A stretch of DNA of 64,000 nt from Chitinophaga flava (lineage in GTDB: Bacteria > Bacteroidota > Bacteroidia > Chitinophagales > Chitinophagaceae). This document shows, piece by piece, positions 42,556 through 51,073 of this stretch (positions within the stretch are counted from its first letter, which is position 1; the number at the start of each line of letters is the position of its first letter). The notes below the pieces were generated by a model, which worked only from the letters and a program-made list of their open reading frames with translations, did not search any database and was not told the DNA's origin. A program made the position numbers and the translations under genes. The DNA lies in the NCBI RefSeq assembly GCF_003308995.1, contig NZ_QFFJ01000001.1, positions 3,410,001 to 3,474,000 on the forward strand, written 5' to 3'.

Positions 42556-43380
42556 TCAATAAAAATTGGTTCTGTCCCTTTGGGTCCAGCCTTTCAGCAG
42601 GAGATATGCAAAAAGTGCGCCGCCCAGATGAGCAAAGTGTGCCACGTTGTCTTCCGGAGAGTTTTGTATCCCGGCCCATACTTCTGTCAGGATCATAAAA
42701 GCAACGAAGTATTTGGCCCTTATGGGGAAGAAATACAGGAAGATGATAGCATTGGGAAAGAGATAGCCAAAAGCAAACAGGATACCGTATACCGCGCCGG
42801 AAGCGCCTACAACGATGCTGTTGCTGTAAGCGAGCATATATTGTTTGACATATATTTTCGCCATATCGATAGCCAGCGTATTACCCTGTGCAATAGCCTC
42901 TTTCATATCGCTCATGCTGATATTGGCATTGTCCAGATGGAACTTCTTATCCAGCGCCACGAAGTTGCTGAACGTAGGGTTGTCCAGGAAAGCATTGGCA
43001 TATTTGGCCAGGGTCATATTCTCATAGGTCTGCACGCCCATATAACAGAGCGAAGCGCCTATACCGCATATCATATAAAAAATCAGGAACCTTTTGGATC
43101 CCCACCTGTTTTCCAGCGTGGCGCCAAACATCCAGAGTGTAAACATGTTCATGAGCAGGTGCCAGGGATCGCTGGTAGAGTGCATGAACAGGTGAGTGAT
43201 GAACTGATGGGGCCGGAATCCCGATGACCCCCAGTAATGGAGAGCAAAAAGGTCATTCATATCATACCCGTACTTTTTAAGCAGGGTAATCTGGACCAAC
43301 CAAACCAATCCATTTATGATCAAAAGGTTTTTGATCACCAGGGGTAAAAACTGAAATTTTCCGGGCCTGTACTCGTTCAT
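42556..43380 (-). CDS. Rhomboid intramembrane serine protease
   Basis: A 274-residue rhomboid with all key residues: TM2 FMHSTSDPWHLLMNM (His and Asn), the nucleophile Ser in GASGAVYGILFAF, and the catalytic His in NVAHFAHLGG. It cleaves membrane-protein helices; substrates are unknown. An insert of about 55 residues (ANAFLDNPTFSNFVALDKKFHLDNANISMSD and beyond) sits between TM segments. It starts 5 bases after rlmD and precedes the divergent rhomboid, forming the pair typical of the phylum. Confidence 0.92.
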   Translation of the reverse strand: MNEYRPGKFQFLPLVIKNLLIINGLVWLVQITLLKKYGYDMNDLFALHYWGSSGFRPHQFITHLFMHSTSDPWHLLMNMFTLWMFGATLENRWGSKRFLIFYMICGIGASLCYMGVQTYENMTLAKYANAFLDNPTFSNFVALDKKFHLDNANISMSDMKEAIAQGNTLAIDMAKIYVKQYMLAYSNSIVVGASGAVYGILFAFGYLFPNAIIFLYFFPIRAKYFVAFMILTEVWAGIQNSPEDNVAHFAHLGGALFAYLLLKGWTQRDRTNFY

Positions 43381-43385
43381 TATTT

Positions 43386-44801
43386 CTATTTATTTTCTCT
43401 TTTCTTCAGCAACACCACATTTTCGATGTGATGGGTATGCGGAAACATATCTACGGGTTGTACCTTTTCCACCGTGTACAGCGCATCCAGCAAAGCCAGG
43501 TCTCTGGCCTGTGTAGCCGGGTTACAGCTTACATATACGATTTTTGGGGCAGCAATCTCCAGCAGTTTATTGACCAGTTTTTCGTGCATACCAGCCCGTG
43601 GAGGGTCGGTAATAATAACGTCCGGCTGTCCGTGATGGGCAAAAAAAGCATCGTCACAAATATCCACTACATCACCGGCAAAAAACTCAGCATTGTTTAC
43701 CTGGTTACGGGCTGCATTTTCCCGGGCATCATCAATCGCTTCCTTAATCAGTTCAATGCCCACAACTTTCCGGGCTTTGCGGGATACAAAAATACCAATA
43801 CTACCGGTACCACAGTACAGATCGTATACAATTTCCGAACCGGTCAGTTCTGCAAAGTCACGCGTAACCTTATATAACACTTCTCCCTGGTAGGTGTTTG
43901 TCTGGAAGAAAGATTTCGGACCTATTTTAAATACAAAGTCCTCCAGTTTTTCTTCTGCATAACCTTTACCGGAATACACCTGTGGTTCCAGATCGAAGAT
44001 GGAGTCGTTTTTCTTGGGGTTGATGGTGTACAGCAGGGTGGTGATAGCCGGTACTGTTTTCTGCAGATGGTCCAGCAGTGCTACCCTGTTTGCCTTGTCT
44101 TCATGATGTATCACCAGGTTCACCATAATCTCCCCGGTTGTGCACAAACGTACAACAAGATTCCGCAGCCAGCCTTCCTGCAGGCGGATATCATAAAAAG
44201 ACAGTTCATGCTGTATGGCATACTCCCGGATAGTGTTGCGGATGAGGTTCACCGGTTCCTGCATCAGGTAGCAGGTGTTGATATCCAGCACCTTGTCGAA
44301 CAGTTTGGGTACGTGAAAGCCAAGTGCCGGTCTCACCGGGATTTCCCCGTTGAGCGTCCTTACTTCTTCATTGGTGAGGTAGGCCTTGTTGCTGAAGGTA
44401 AATTCCAGCTTGTTGCGGTAGTGCTCCGTATGGGCTGATCCAAGGATCGGGCTCATGGGAGGGAGGTCCAGCTTGCCGATACGCTGCAGGTGATCTGCCA
44501 CCTGTTGCTGTTTGTATTCCAGCTGCAGGCTGTAAGGCATCATCTGCCATTTACAACCGCCGCAGGTACCAAAATGCGCACAAAACGGCTCCACCCGCTT
44601 GTCAGAGTAGGCATGGAAATGAATGGCCTTTCCTTCGGCCCAGTCTTTTTTGTTTTTACTCAGCCGTACGTCTACAATATCGCCGGGCATTACACCCCCT
44701 TCAATAAAGATGACTTTACCGTCTTGCCGCGCCAGGGCCTTACCTTCTGCGGCATAGCCGGATACAGGTACTTTTTCTAAAACAACATTTTTTTTCCTCA
44801 C
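43386..44801 (-). CDS. rlmD: 23S rRNA (uracil-5-)-methyltransferase, RlmD type
   Basis: A 471-residue enzyme of the TrmA/RumA family that methylates U in 23S rRNA (U1939 in E. coli) using S-adenosylmethionine. A TRAM domain (residues about 1-58) is followed by the iron-sulfur cysteines CAHFGTCGGCKWQ and an SAM domain with DLYCGTGSIGIF, DPPRAGM and the catalytic Cys in VYVSCNPATQARDLALL. I choose the GTG at 44801 (RKKNVVLEKV start); a TTG at 44855 would add 18 atypical residues. It heads a minus-strand operon with two rhomboid and two EEP-family genes. Confidence 0.92.
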   Translation of the reverse strand: MRKKNVVLEKVPVSGYAAEGKALARQDGKVIFIEGGVMPGDIVDVRLSKNKKDWAEGKAIHFHAYSDKRVEPFCAHFGTCGGCKWQMMPYSLQLEYKQQQVADHLQRIGKLDLPPMSPILGSAHTEHYRNKLEFTFSNKAYLTNEEVRTLNGEIPVRPALGFHVPKLFDKVLDINTCYLMQEPVNLIRNTIREYAIQHELSFYDIRLQEGWLRNLVVRLCTTGEIMVNLVIHHEDKANRVALLDHLQKTVPAITTLLYTINPKKNDSIFDLEPQVYSGKGYAEEKLEDFVFKIGPKSFFQTNTYQGEVLYKVTRDFAELTGSEIVYDLYCGTGSIGIFVSRKARKVVGIELIKEAIDDARENAARNQVNNAEFFAGDVVDICDDAFFAHHGQPDVIITDPPRAGMHEKLVNKLLEIAAPKIVYVSCNPATQARDLALLDALYTVEKVQPVDMFPHTHHIENVVLLKKRENK

Positions 44802-44898
44802 GGCTGCAAAGGTAAAAGGAATTCGTGAATCGTTAATCGTAAAAGGATATACCAATTACCTTTTTTCCCCTTATTTTTACATATTGTTACCAATTCCT

Positions 44899-46305
44899 AT
44901 GCGTAAGATATTTTTTCTGCTCCTGGCAGCACTCGCTTTACAGTTAAACCTGCAAGCACAGGGTTATCAGCTCTCCATTAAGCTGAAAAATTATACCAGT
45001 GGAAAACTGTTTCTGGCCAATTATATGGGCCGGACCACCTACCTGACTGACTCAGCCGACGTATCTCCGTCCGGTGAAGTTATCCTGAAGGGGAAAACAC
45101 CGCTGTTACCTGGTATTTATCTGGTCGTACTGCCCGGCAAACAGCAATATGTGGAAACACTGATCGACAAACAGCAGGCGTTCAGCGTAACAATCGATAC
45201 TACTGACCTGATCAACAAAACTGTTTATAAAGGATCTCCTGATAATGACCTGTTTCTGGGATATAACCGGTTTATTTTCCAGCAGGAAGCACTTACCCAT
45301 AATATTGCCAGCCAGCTGAAAGCTGCGCAAACAGCTGCAGACTCTGCCAAGGTGCTGCCTTTACAGCAGGAGCTGGGTAAAAAACTGCAGCAATACCGGC
45401 AGGAACTGATCCAGAAAAACCCTAATGCTATCCTGTCGGCCATTTTCAAGGCTATGAAAGAGCCTGAGATACCACAGCAGCCAGCAGGTGAAGACTCTAC
45501 TTTTGCCTATCGTTATTTTAAAGGCCATTACTGGGACGATGTAGAGCTGTCTACCGACCGCCTGGTGAGAACGCCGGTACTGGAAGGTAAACTGAAAAAA
45601 TACTTTACCCAGCTGGTGGTAAATATGCCGGACTCCATCATCGCAGACTGTGATGCCCTCATAGCCCGTACCCGCAAGAGCAAGGAGGCATTCAAATTTG
45701 TACTCTGGTGGCTTACCTATAACTATGAAAGTTCTCCTTACATGGGTATGGATGCCGTATTTGTGCATCTGGTGGAGAAGTATTATGTGTCAGGGGATGC
45801 TTACTGGCTGAATGATGAACAGCTGAACAAGATCGTTAACCGGGCTTACACACTGGCGCCTAATCTGATCGGGCAACAGGCAGCTCCGCTGGAACTGAAG
45901 GATACCGCCTCCAGACCTGTTTCATTGTATAAAACAAAAGCCAAATTCACTGTCCTGGTATTCTGGGATCCTACCTGTGGCCACTGTAAGACTGAAGTGC
46001 CCCGTCTGGATTCTGCATTTAAGGCCAGCTGGAAAAATAAAGGAGTAGCCATGATCGGTATTAAAACGGAAGGCACACGGGAAGAATGGCTGTCCTTTAT
46101 TAAGGAGCACAAACTCAATGGCTGGATACATGCACTGGATGCGGATAACAAGACCAACTATCGTCGTTTATACGACGTGTATAGTACACCGGTAGTATAT
46201 CTGCTGGATGAGAACAAAAAAATCGTTGCCAAGCGGTTGGCAGTAGAGCAGCTAAATGAATTTTTAGAACATGCCGGGCAAAAGAATGTAGCTGCAAAAC
46301 TGTAG
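44899..46305 (+). CDS. TlpA-type thiol-disulfide oxidoreductase with DUF4369/DUF5106-like N-terminus
   Basis: A 468-residue exported protein (signal peptide ending LNLQAQ). The N-terminal beta-rich part (YQLSIKLKNYTSGKLFLANYMGR) fits DUF4369. A helical middle resembles DUF5106. The C-terminal thioredoxin-like domain starts about residue 320 and holds WDPTCGHCKTEVPRLD, a CGHC active site, and the cis-Pro in YSTPVVYLLD. It reduces or isomerises disulfides in the periplasm. The ATG at 44899 is preferred over a TTG five codons upstream. It precedes four outer-membrane barrel genes, which may be clients, though that is inference. Confidence 0.88.
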   Translation: MRKIFFLLLAALALQLNLQAQGYQLSIKLKNYTSGKLFLANYMGRTTYLTDSADVSPSGEVILKGKTPLLPGIYLVVLPGKQQYVETLIDKQQAFSVTIDTTDLINKTVYKGSPDNDLFLGYNRFIFQQEALTHNIASQLKAAQTAADSAKVLPLQQELGKKLQQYRQELIQKNPNAILSAIFKAMKEPEIPQQPAGEDSTFAYRYFKGHYWDDVELSTDRLVRTPVLEGKLKKYFTQLVVNMPDSIIADCDALIARTRKSKEAFKFVLWWLTYNYESSPYMGMDAVFVHLVEKYYVSGDAYWLNDEQLNKIVNRAYTLAPNLIGQQAAPLELKDTASRPVSLYKTKAKFTVLVFWDPTCGHCKTEVPRLDSAFKASWKNKGVAMIGIKTEGTREEWLSFIKEHKLNGWIHALDADNKTNYRRLYDVYSTPVVYLLDENKKIVAKRLAVEQLNEFLEHAGQKNVAAKL

Positions 46306-46428
46306 AAAACGGGGTGTAGAATGTAGAATATGCACCTCTGTGAGCATTGAAAATCAATATTTTATATAAATTTAACATTCTTTTGGCATACTCTTTGAAT
46401 TTTGGCTGCCGGACCAAAATTTAAGGTT

Positions 46429-47142
46429 ATGACTAAGAAGACGATTTTCCTGTCATTAGCAGCGATGACGATTTCTGTTGCAGCGATGTCGCAAGCCCGT
46501 GTAGGCGTTAAAGGTGGTTGGAACCTTTCCAATATTACTACCACAAACGGAGGAAGTACTGAAGATGCCAAAACGTTGTCCGGCTTCAACGTGGGTGTCA
46601 TAGCGGATTTGCCGCTGGTGCCACGTATTCTGTCTTTTCAGCCGGGAGTTTTTTACACCACAAAAGGGACCAAAACAGAAGTAGGAGATAGGAACCATGT
46701 ATCTCTTACGAGCCCTTATGCTAAGTATACACAGAACCCATCTTACGTTGAAGTTCCATTGAATCTTATTGCCAGGCTGCCTATAGGAGAGGGTGCCAGC
46801 TTGTTTGCCGGTGTCGGCCCGTATTTTGCATTCGGGGTGGCAGGCAGGAATAAATATGAAGCAGTCACAGTAGCTGGTACTGCCAGTGGGTCTTCAGACA
46901 TTAAGTGGGACGATGATACTCCTTTTAATAATGGCGATTTGAACCAGGGCCGTGACAAGTGGAAAAGGTTTGACTGGGGAGGTAATGTGCAGGTTGGTGC
47001 CGAGATCAGTAATTTCCTGATCAGTGCGCAATATGGAATTGGCTTTGCCAAAGTATATTCCGGACAGGATAACAGTGCAGATGATAAAAACAAGAACCGG
47101 GTGTTCAGCGTTTCTGTTGGTTATTTGTTCGGAGGCAGATAG
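46429..47142 (+). CDS. Outer-membrane beta-barrel protein (tandem copy 1)
   Basis: A 237-residue exported protein: signal peptide to AMSQA, then RVGVKGGWNLSNI, RILSFQPGVFYTTKGTK, SYVEVPLNLIARLPIGEGASLFAGVGPYFAFGV and a C-terminal strand VFSVSVGYLFGGR ending in an aromatic/Gly pattern. This is the PorT/OmpA-like OMP_b-brl family of eight-stranded barrels. It is the first of four homologous genes in a row. No ligand is known. The ATG at 46429 follows AAGG at good spacing. Confidence 0.87.
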   Translation: MTKKTIFLSLAAMTISVAAMSQARVGVKGGWNLSNITTTNGGSTEDAKTLSGFNVGVIADLPLVPRILSFQPGVFYTTKGTKTEVGDRNHVSLTSPYAKYTQNPSYVEVPLNLIARLPIGEGASLFAGVGPYFAFGVAGRNKYEAVTVAGTASGSSDIKWDDDTPFNNGDLNQGRDKWKRFDWGGNVQVGAEISNFLISAQYGIGFAKVYSGQDNSADDKNKNRVFSVSVGYLFGGR

Positions 47143-47230
47143 TAACCTTTTACAAAACAATTTTTCTCCCGTTTTGTAATTACAGCAAGTAAGCAAAAAG
47201 TACAGGCTGATTATAACAGATCAGAAAGAA

Positions 47231-47264
47231 AAAAGTGGCGCCACCGCCTGTTGGCGTCACTTTT
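47231..47264 (+). terminator. Terminator between barrel genes 1 and 2
   Basis: A 13-bp stem (47231-47243 with 47252-47264, one G-U) with an 8-base loop; the right arm ends in TTTT. It lies 24 bases before the next start codon, so it might instead act as a leader element of that gene. Confidence 0.6.
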
Positions 47265-47288
47265 ACCATCATCCAAATACACATAAAA

Positions 47289-47909
47289 ATGAAAAAGGTA
47301 TTTTTATCTGTGGTCGCTTTAATGATCGCTGGTGTTACATTTGGTCAGGTGCAGTGGGGCATCGTTGCCGGCCCTCAGTTTTCAAGTGTGAATACAAGAT
47401 TTGCCGGGGGGTCAAAGGAAACCAGTAGCATTCGCGTGGGTTTGAGAGCAGGTGTGACTGTTGATATTCCTATCGGGGATGATTTCTATATTGGTACCGG
47501 ACTACTGTATGCCAACAGGGGAGGTAAGTTCAAGCATGACCTGGGCAAGGTGGATTTGTCTTACCTGCAGTTGCCTCTCGATTTTATGTTTAAACCGGAA
47601 GTGGGAAGTGGCAGACTGGTGTTGGCAGTAGGTCCTTATGTAGCACTGGGTTTGGGCGGTAAATATAAAGACCTGCCTTTTCTGGGTGATCCTAAAGCGT
47701 TTAAAGATGAAGCCACTGCTGTTTACAAGCTGAAACGTTTTGATGCGGGTGGTAACTTCCAGGTAGGTTATGAAATGCCGATAGGCTTATATTTTGGCTT
47801 AAACGGAGATCTGGGAATGGTCAACGCGTTTGATAACACCAGTAATGATCGTAAGTTCAAAATGTCTTCCTTTGGTGTATCAATAGGGTATAAGTTTGGT
47901 GGACATTGA
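47289..47909 (+). CDS. Outer-membrane beta-barrel protein (tandem copy 2)
   Basis: A 206-residue member of the same family, the shortest copy: signal peptide MIAGVTFGQ, then WGIVAGPQFSSVNTRF, DFYIGTGLLYANRGGKF, LSYLQLPLDFMFKPEVGSGRLVLAVGPYVALGLGGKYK and the C-terminal MSSFGVSIGYKFGGH. Strand order matches copies 1, 3 and 4, with short surface loops. The ATG at 47289 is used because the upstream in-frame part crosses the hairpin. Confidence 0.86.
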   Translation: MKKVFLSVVALMIAGVTFGQVQWGIVAGPQFSSVNTRFAGGSKETSSIRVGLRAGVTVDIPIGDDFYIGTGLLYANRGGKFKHDLGKVDLSYLQLPLDFMFKPEVGSGRLVLAVGPYVALGLGGKYKDLPFLGDPKAFKDEATAVYKLKRFDAGGNFQVGYEMPIGLYFGLNGDLGMVNAFDNTSNDRKFKMSSFGVSIGYKFGGH

Positions 47910-47940
47910 TTGTTGTTAGACTCTCATAACAATTAATTAA

Positions 47941-47975
47941 AAGGCTGTCAGGTAAGTTCCTGACAGCCTTTTTTA
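47941..47975 (+). terminator. Terminator of barrel gene 2
   Basis: Perfect 12-bp stem (47941-47952 with 47959-47970), 6-base loop, then a run of T. Confidence 0.85.
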
Positions 47976-48100
47976 TTGAATTCAAAACCTTTTGATTAGT
48001 TTCGCTCTATAGACCATCGATTGAAATAAGAATCCCGGTTAAAGTTCATAACGATATTTCGAGATACACTGATTATTTAATCCCGTAGTACAGTTTCTAG

Positions 48101-48790
48101 ATGAAGTGTTTTACAACCCTATGTGTGTTGGCCTGTTTGGCCTGTGCCACTACTGTTAATGCTCAGGTAAGTTTAGGCCTGAGGAGCGGTTATGTTAATG
48201 CCGGCATGGATGTTTCCTCCGGGGGCAACGGTAATGCAGATACGAAATCGTTGCATGGCTGGCAAGCTGGCTTTTATCTGAATATTCCGCTTTTCCCTAA
48301 CGGTGCGTTGCAACCCGGGTTCAGCTATATTACCAAAGGGGCCCAACTACCGTTTAGTGGAGAACAAAATATAGACGTGGCACTGCCTGGTGCTACCAGG
48401 ATAAAACTGCAGTATCTGGAGCTGCCAGTCGATCTGGTATATAAGATACCGATTGGCATCGGCAAACTGGCGCTGGGTGGTGGTGGCTATGTAGCCTATA
48501 GTACCCGTGGAGATTATGAGCTGGCTATTTATAAGGAGGGACAGTTGCTGCAATCCAGCTCCCAACGGCTGGACTTTAGCAAGGACCCTAATGTCTTTTC
48601 AACCGGCCTTAATCTGCAACGTTGGGATGCTGGCTTAAATGCAAGGGCTACGATTGAATTTAACTGTTATCTTACCTTGGGGGTCAATTACAGCTATGGA
48701 TTGGTAGATATTGACAAATCTGCCGGCAAGGTAAAAAACCGGTATTTCGGCGTCAGTCTTGGGGTTCTGCTGAATCGCGAAGACTGGTAA
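48101..48790 (+). CDS. Outer-membrane beta-barrel protein (tandem copy 3)
   Basis: A 229-residue barrel protein: signal peptide to VNAQ, then VSLGLRSGYVNAGMDVS, GALQPGFSYITKGAQL, LQYLELPVDLVYKIPIGIGKLALGGGGYVAYS and the end NRYFGVSLGVLL. It is the most divergent copy and ends LNREDW after the last strand instead of FGGx. Codon use is more mixed than in copy 4. It has separate terminators on both sides, so the four copies appear to be individually transcribed. Confidence 0.84.
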   Translation: MKCFTTLCVLACLACATTVNAQVSLGLRSGYVNAGMDVSSGGNGNADTKSLHGWQAGFYLNIPLFPNGALQPGFSYITKGAQLPFSGEQNIDVALPGATRIKLQYLELPVDLVYKIPIGIGKLALGGGGYVAYSTRGDYELAIYKEGQLLQSSSQRLDFSKDPNVFSTGLNLQRWDAGLNARATIEFNCYLTLGVNYSYGLVDIDKSAGKVKNRYFGVSLGVLLNREDW

Positions 48791-48807
48791 AGACGGAAAT
48801 ATAATAG

Positions 48808-48845
48808 AAAAAGGTTCTTCTCAAACAGGGAAGGACCTTTTTTAT
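48808..48845 (+). terminator. Terminator of barrel gene 3
   Basis: A 12-bp stem (48808-48819 with 48831-48842, one G-U) followed by T-rich sequence. Confidence 0.7.
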
Positions 48846-48897
48846 TTTCTCGATAATTTTCTGTAAAAGATATTTTTAGGTATGATGAATATGTATA

Positions 48898-48906
48898 TAT
48901 ATTTGC
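48898..48906 (+). promoter_or_regulatory. Promoter -7 box of barrel gene 4
   Basis: TATATTTGC fits TAnnTTTGC and lies 25 bases before the ATG at 48932. The -33 region is AT-rich without a clear TTG. Confidence 0.5.
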
Positions 48907-48931
48907 GGATCATATTTAATTATCTCTTACT

Positions 48932-49663
48932 ATGAAAAAGCATGTTCTGTTAATCGCCGTAGCACTGGTTGGATCTCTTTCCACTTTCGCTCAGGTAAAA
49001 TTTGGAGTAAAAGCAGGTTTAAACGTGGCTAACGCCAGCGTAAAAGAAGATGACAAAAAAGTTGATGGTCTTAAATCCATGACTGGTTTCCACGTTGGTG
49101 TTATTGCTGACATCTCCCTGGCAGAAAACTTTGCACTGCAACCAGGATTACTCTACAGCAAAAAAGGCTTTAAATTCCAGGAAAAAGAAACTTCCGGTGA
49201 AGCCTTCGCTGGTCTGAAAATGACCACCAGCATGAACTATCTGGAAATTCCAATTAACTTCCTGTACAAAACTGAGCTGGGTTCCGGTAAATTCTTCGGT
49301 GGCTTCGGTCCTTATGTAGCACTCGGTCTGGGTGGTAAAACCAAATACTCCGGTCTGGTTGGTATTGGCACTGGTATCATCGGTGCAGATAGCGACGAGA
49401 AAGTGAAATTTGACGGTAAAAAATACCCTGTAGACGGTACTGCTGATGAAAAAGCAGCGTATGAAAAAGATTCTCACTTCAAAGCACTGGATGCTGGTGC
49501 AAACTTCACCGTAGGTTATGAACTGAGAAACGGTCTGCAGTTTGGTGTAAACTACGCCCTGGGTCTGACCAACAACGCAGTAGAAGATAAATCTTCTCAC
49601 AAAAACAGATACTTCGGTGTTTCCGTAGGTTTCCTGTTTGGTGGTAAAAGCGGCAAAAAATAA
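48932..49663 (+). CDS. Outer-membrane beta-barrel protein (tandem copy 4)
   Basis: A 243-residue barrel protein: signal peptide to LSTFAQ, then VKFGVKAGLNVANASVKEDD, FALQPGLLYSKKGFKFQ, MNYLEIPINFLYKTELGSGKFFGGFGPYVALGLGG and the end NRYFGVSVGFLFGGKSGKK. It shares the full strand pattern of copies 1-3. Codon choice is strongly restricted (GGT, GTA, CTG, AAA), as in abundant proteins, which sets it apart from copies 1-3. A clear -7 box and a strong terminator frame it. Confidence 0.88.
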   Translation: MKKHVLLIAVALVGSLSTFAQVKFGVKAGLNVANASVKEDDKKVDGLKSMTGFHVGVIADISLAENFALQPGLLYSKKGFKFQEKETSGEAFAGLKMTTSMNYLEIPINFLYKTELGSGKFFGGFGPYVALGLGGKTKYSGLVGIGTGIIGADSDEKVKFDGKKYPVDGTADEKAAYEKDSHFKALDAGANFTVGYELRNGLQFGVNYALGLTNNAVEDKSSHKNRYFGVSVGFLFGGKSGKK

Positions 49664-49696
49664 TATAACTACTTAATAGTTAATCATTAAAGGCAA

Positions 49697-49730
49697 AGAG
49701 GCCCTCCGTAAGGAGGGCCTCTTTTTTTTT
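49697..49730 (+). terminator. Strong terminator of barrel gene 4
   Basis: An 11-bp GC-rich perfect stem (49697-49707 with 49712-49722), a GTAA loop and nine T residues. Confidence 0.92.
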
Positions 49731-49845
49731 CCAAGGAAGTAGGGGTGACGATTTTGGTGTGCGTCTTCTTTACAGAAAGTTGCTTCCCAAACGGGTTGCG
49801 ATGATCATTGGACAGTTAATTTAAATGTGTGACAGTTATAGGGAT

Positions 49846-49873
49846 ATGCCACTACGTCTCTACGTAATGGCAT
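49846..49873. repeat. Palindromic hairpin between two converging transcripts
   Basis: A 12-bp stem with one mismatch (49846-49857 with 49862-49873) and a CTCT loop. It lies between the barrel-4 terminator and the metF terminator and has no T run of its own. A GACAGTTA word is repeated nearby (49811 and 49831). Confidence 0.45.
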
Positions 49874-49894
49874 TATATATGAAAGAAAAGCAAA

Positions 49895-49922
49895 AAAGGG
49901 AAAGACTTTCGTCATTCCCTTT
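49895..49922 (-). terminator. Terminator of metF
   Basis: On the minus strand an 11-bp stem with one mismatch and a GAAA tetraloop (49895-49906 with 49911-49922) is followed by T-rich sequence. Confidence 0.75.
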
Positions 49923-49947
49923 CTTTTTATATAACAACGGTTAATCC

Positions 49948-50901
49948 TTACATAATAGCTTCCACCGCTTTACGCACCACATTGGGCTTGCCCAGTGTAT
50001 AGTAGTGAAGTACCGGAACACCAAACTGTTTGAGCTCCCTGGATTGGGTAATCAGCCATTCAGTACCTACCTGCTCTACTTCTTTGTCAGTTTTACAGCG
50101 TAGTATCTCGTTAGACAGCTCTGTAGGCAGGTCTACGTGGAAAATACGTGGCAGTATGGTCATCTGCTTTTTGGAAGTGAGTGGCTTCAATCCTGGTATG
50201 ATCGGCACAGTGATGCCCATTTCACGGCATTTGGCCACAAAATCAAAGAATTTCTGATTATCGAAGAACATCTGGGTAACGATATAATCTGCTCCGTTTT
50301 CCACTTTGCGTTTCAGATGTCCCATGTCTGTCTGCATATTGGGCGCTTCAAAGTGTTTTTCCGGATAACCGGCCACACCGATGCAGAAATTGGTTTTTAC
50401 ACCACCCTGCAGATCGTTTTCCAGGTACATCCCATTATTCATATGGGCTACCTGGTCCAGCAGCTCAATCGCATAGCTATGCCCATGTGGGTCAGGTTCG
50501 AAGAAAGTTTCATTTTTAGGGGCATCTCCTCTGAGTACCAATACGTTATCTATTCCTAAAAAATTCAGGTCTATAAGGGCGTTTTCCGTTTCCTCCCGGC
50601 TAAACCCGCCACAGATAAGGTGAGGAACGGCATCCACGTTGTAATGGTTCATGATGGCAGCGCAGATACCTACCGTACCGGGACGTTTGCGGATCTCCAC
50701 CTTATCAAAAGAGCCATCAGCCTTCTTTTTGAACATATGCTCACTGCGGTGGTAGGTCACGTTGATATAGGCCGGCTTGAATTCCATTAACGGGTCCAGA
50801 TGGTCGTAGATAGATTCGATGCTTTTACCTTTCAGCGGAGGAAGGATTTCAAAAGATATCAGGGTATCCTTCGCCCGGGCAATATGTTCTGTTACTTTCA
50901 T
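49948..50901 (-). CDS. metF: 5,10-methylenetetrahydrofolate reductase
   Basis: A 317-residue flavoenzyme of the MetF family that makes 5-methyl-THF for methionine synthesis. The TIM-barrel landmarks are SFEILPPLKGKSIESI (Glu for proton transfer), YINVTYHRSEHM, the ILVLRGDAP-type GIDNVLVLRGDAPK, and GADYIVTQMFFD. I choose the ATG at 50901 (KVTEHIARAKDTLISFE start); an upstream TTG at 50940 would add 13 residues. It stands alone, divergent from lptB. Confidence 0.94.
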   Translation of the reverse strand: MKVTEHIARAKDTLISFEILPPLKGKSIESIYDHLDPLMEFKPAYINVTYHRSEHMFKKKADGSFDKVEIRKRPGTVGICAAIMNHYNVDAVPHLICGGFSREETENALIDLNFLGIDNVLVLRGDAPKNETFFEPDPHGHSYAIELLDQVAHMNNGMYLENDLQGGVKTNFCIGVAGYPEKHFEAPNMQTDMGHLKRKVENGADYIVTQMFFDNQKFFDFVAKCREMGITVPIIPGLKPLTSKKQMTILPRIFHVDLPTELSNEILRCKTDKEVEQVGTEWLITQSRELKQFGVPVLHYYTLGKPNVVRKAVEAIM

Positions 50902-51051
50902 CGGTTGTGAGCTTTGTGGAATAATGGCTGTTTGGTCCAAACCTTATTCCTCCTGAGAATTTATGGGAACAAAAATAATATATCCCCCCATCAATATCAT
51001 AGGTTTTTTCATCTTAAGAGAACTATAACTAGGCCAAGTGAATGAAATGTT

Positions 51052-51060
51052 TAATTTTGC
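51052..51060 (+). promoter_or_regulatory. Promoter -7 box of the lptB operon
   Basis: TAATTTTGC matches TAnnTTTGC and ends 13 bases before the ATG at 51074. This placement argues for that ATG over in-frame GTG (51038) and ATG (51047) codons that would lie in or before the promoter. Confidence 0.5.
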
Positions 51061-51073
51061 TAAGTTTGATCAT

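Noticed and set aside
48101..49663. Treating the barrel genes as one operon
   Set aside because: Terminator-like hairpins with T runs lie between copies 2/3 and 3/4 and a weaker one between 1/2, and copy 4 has its own -7 box.
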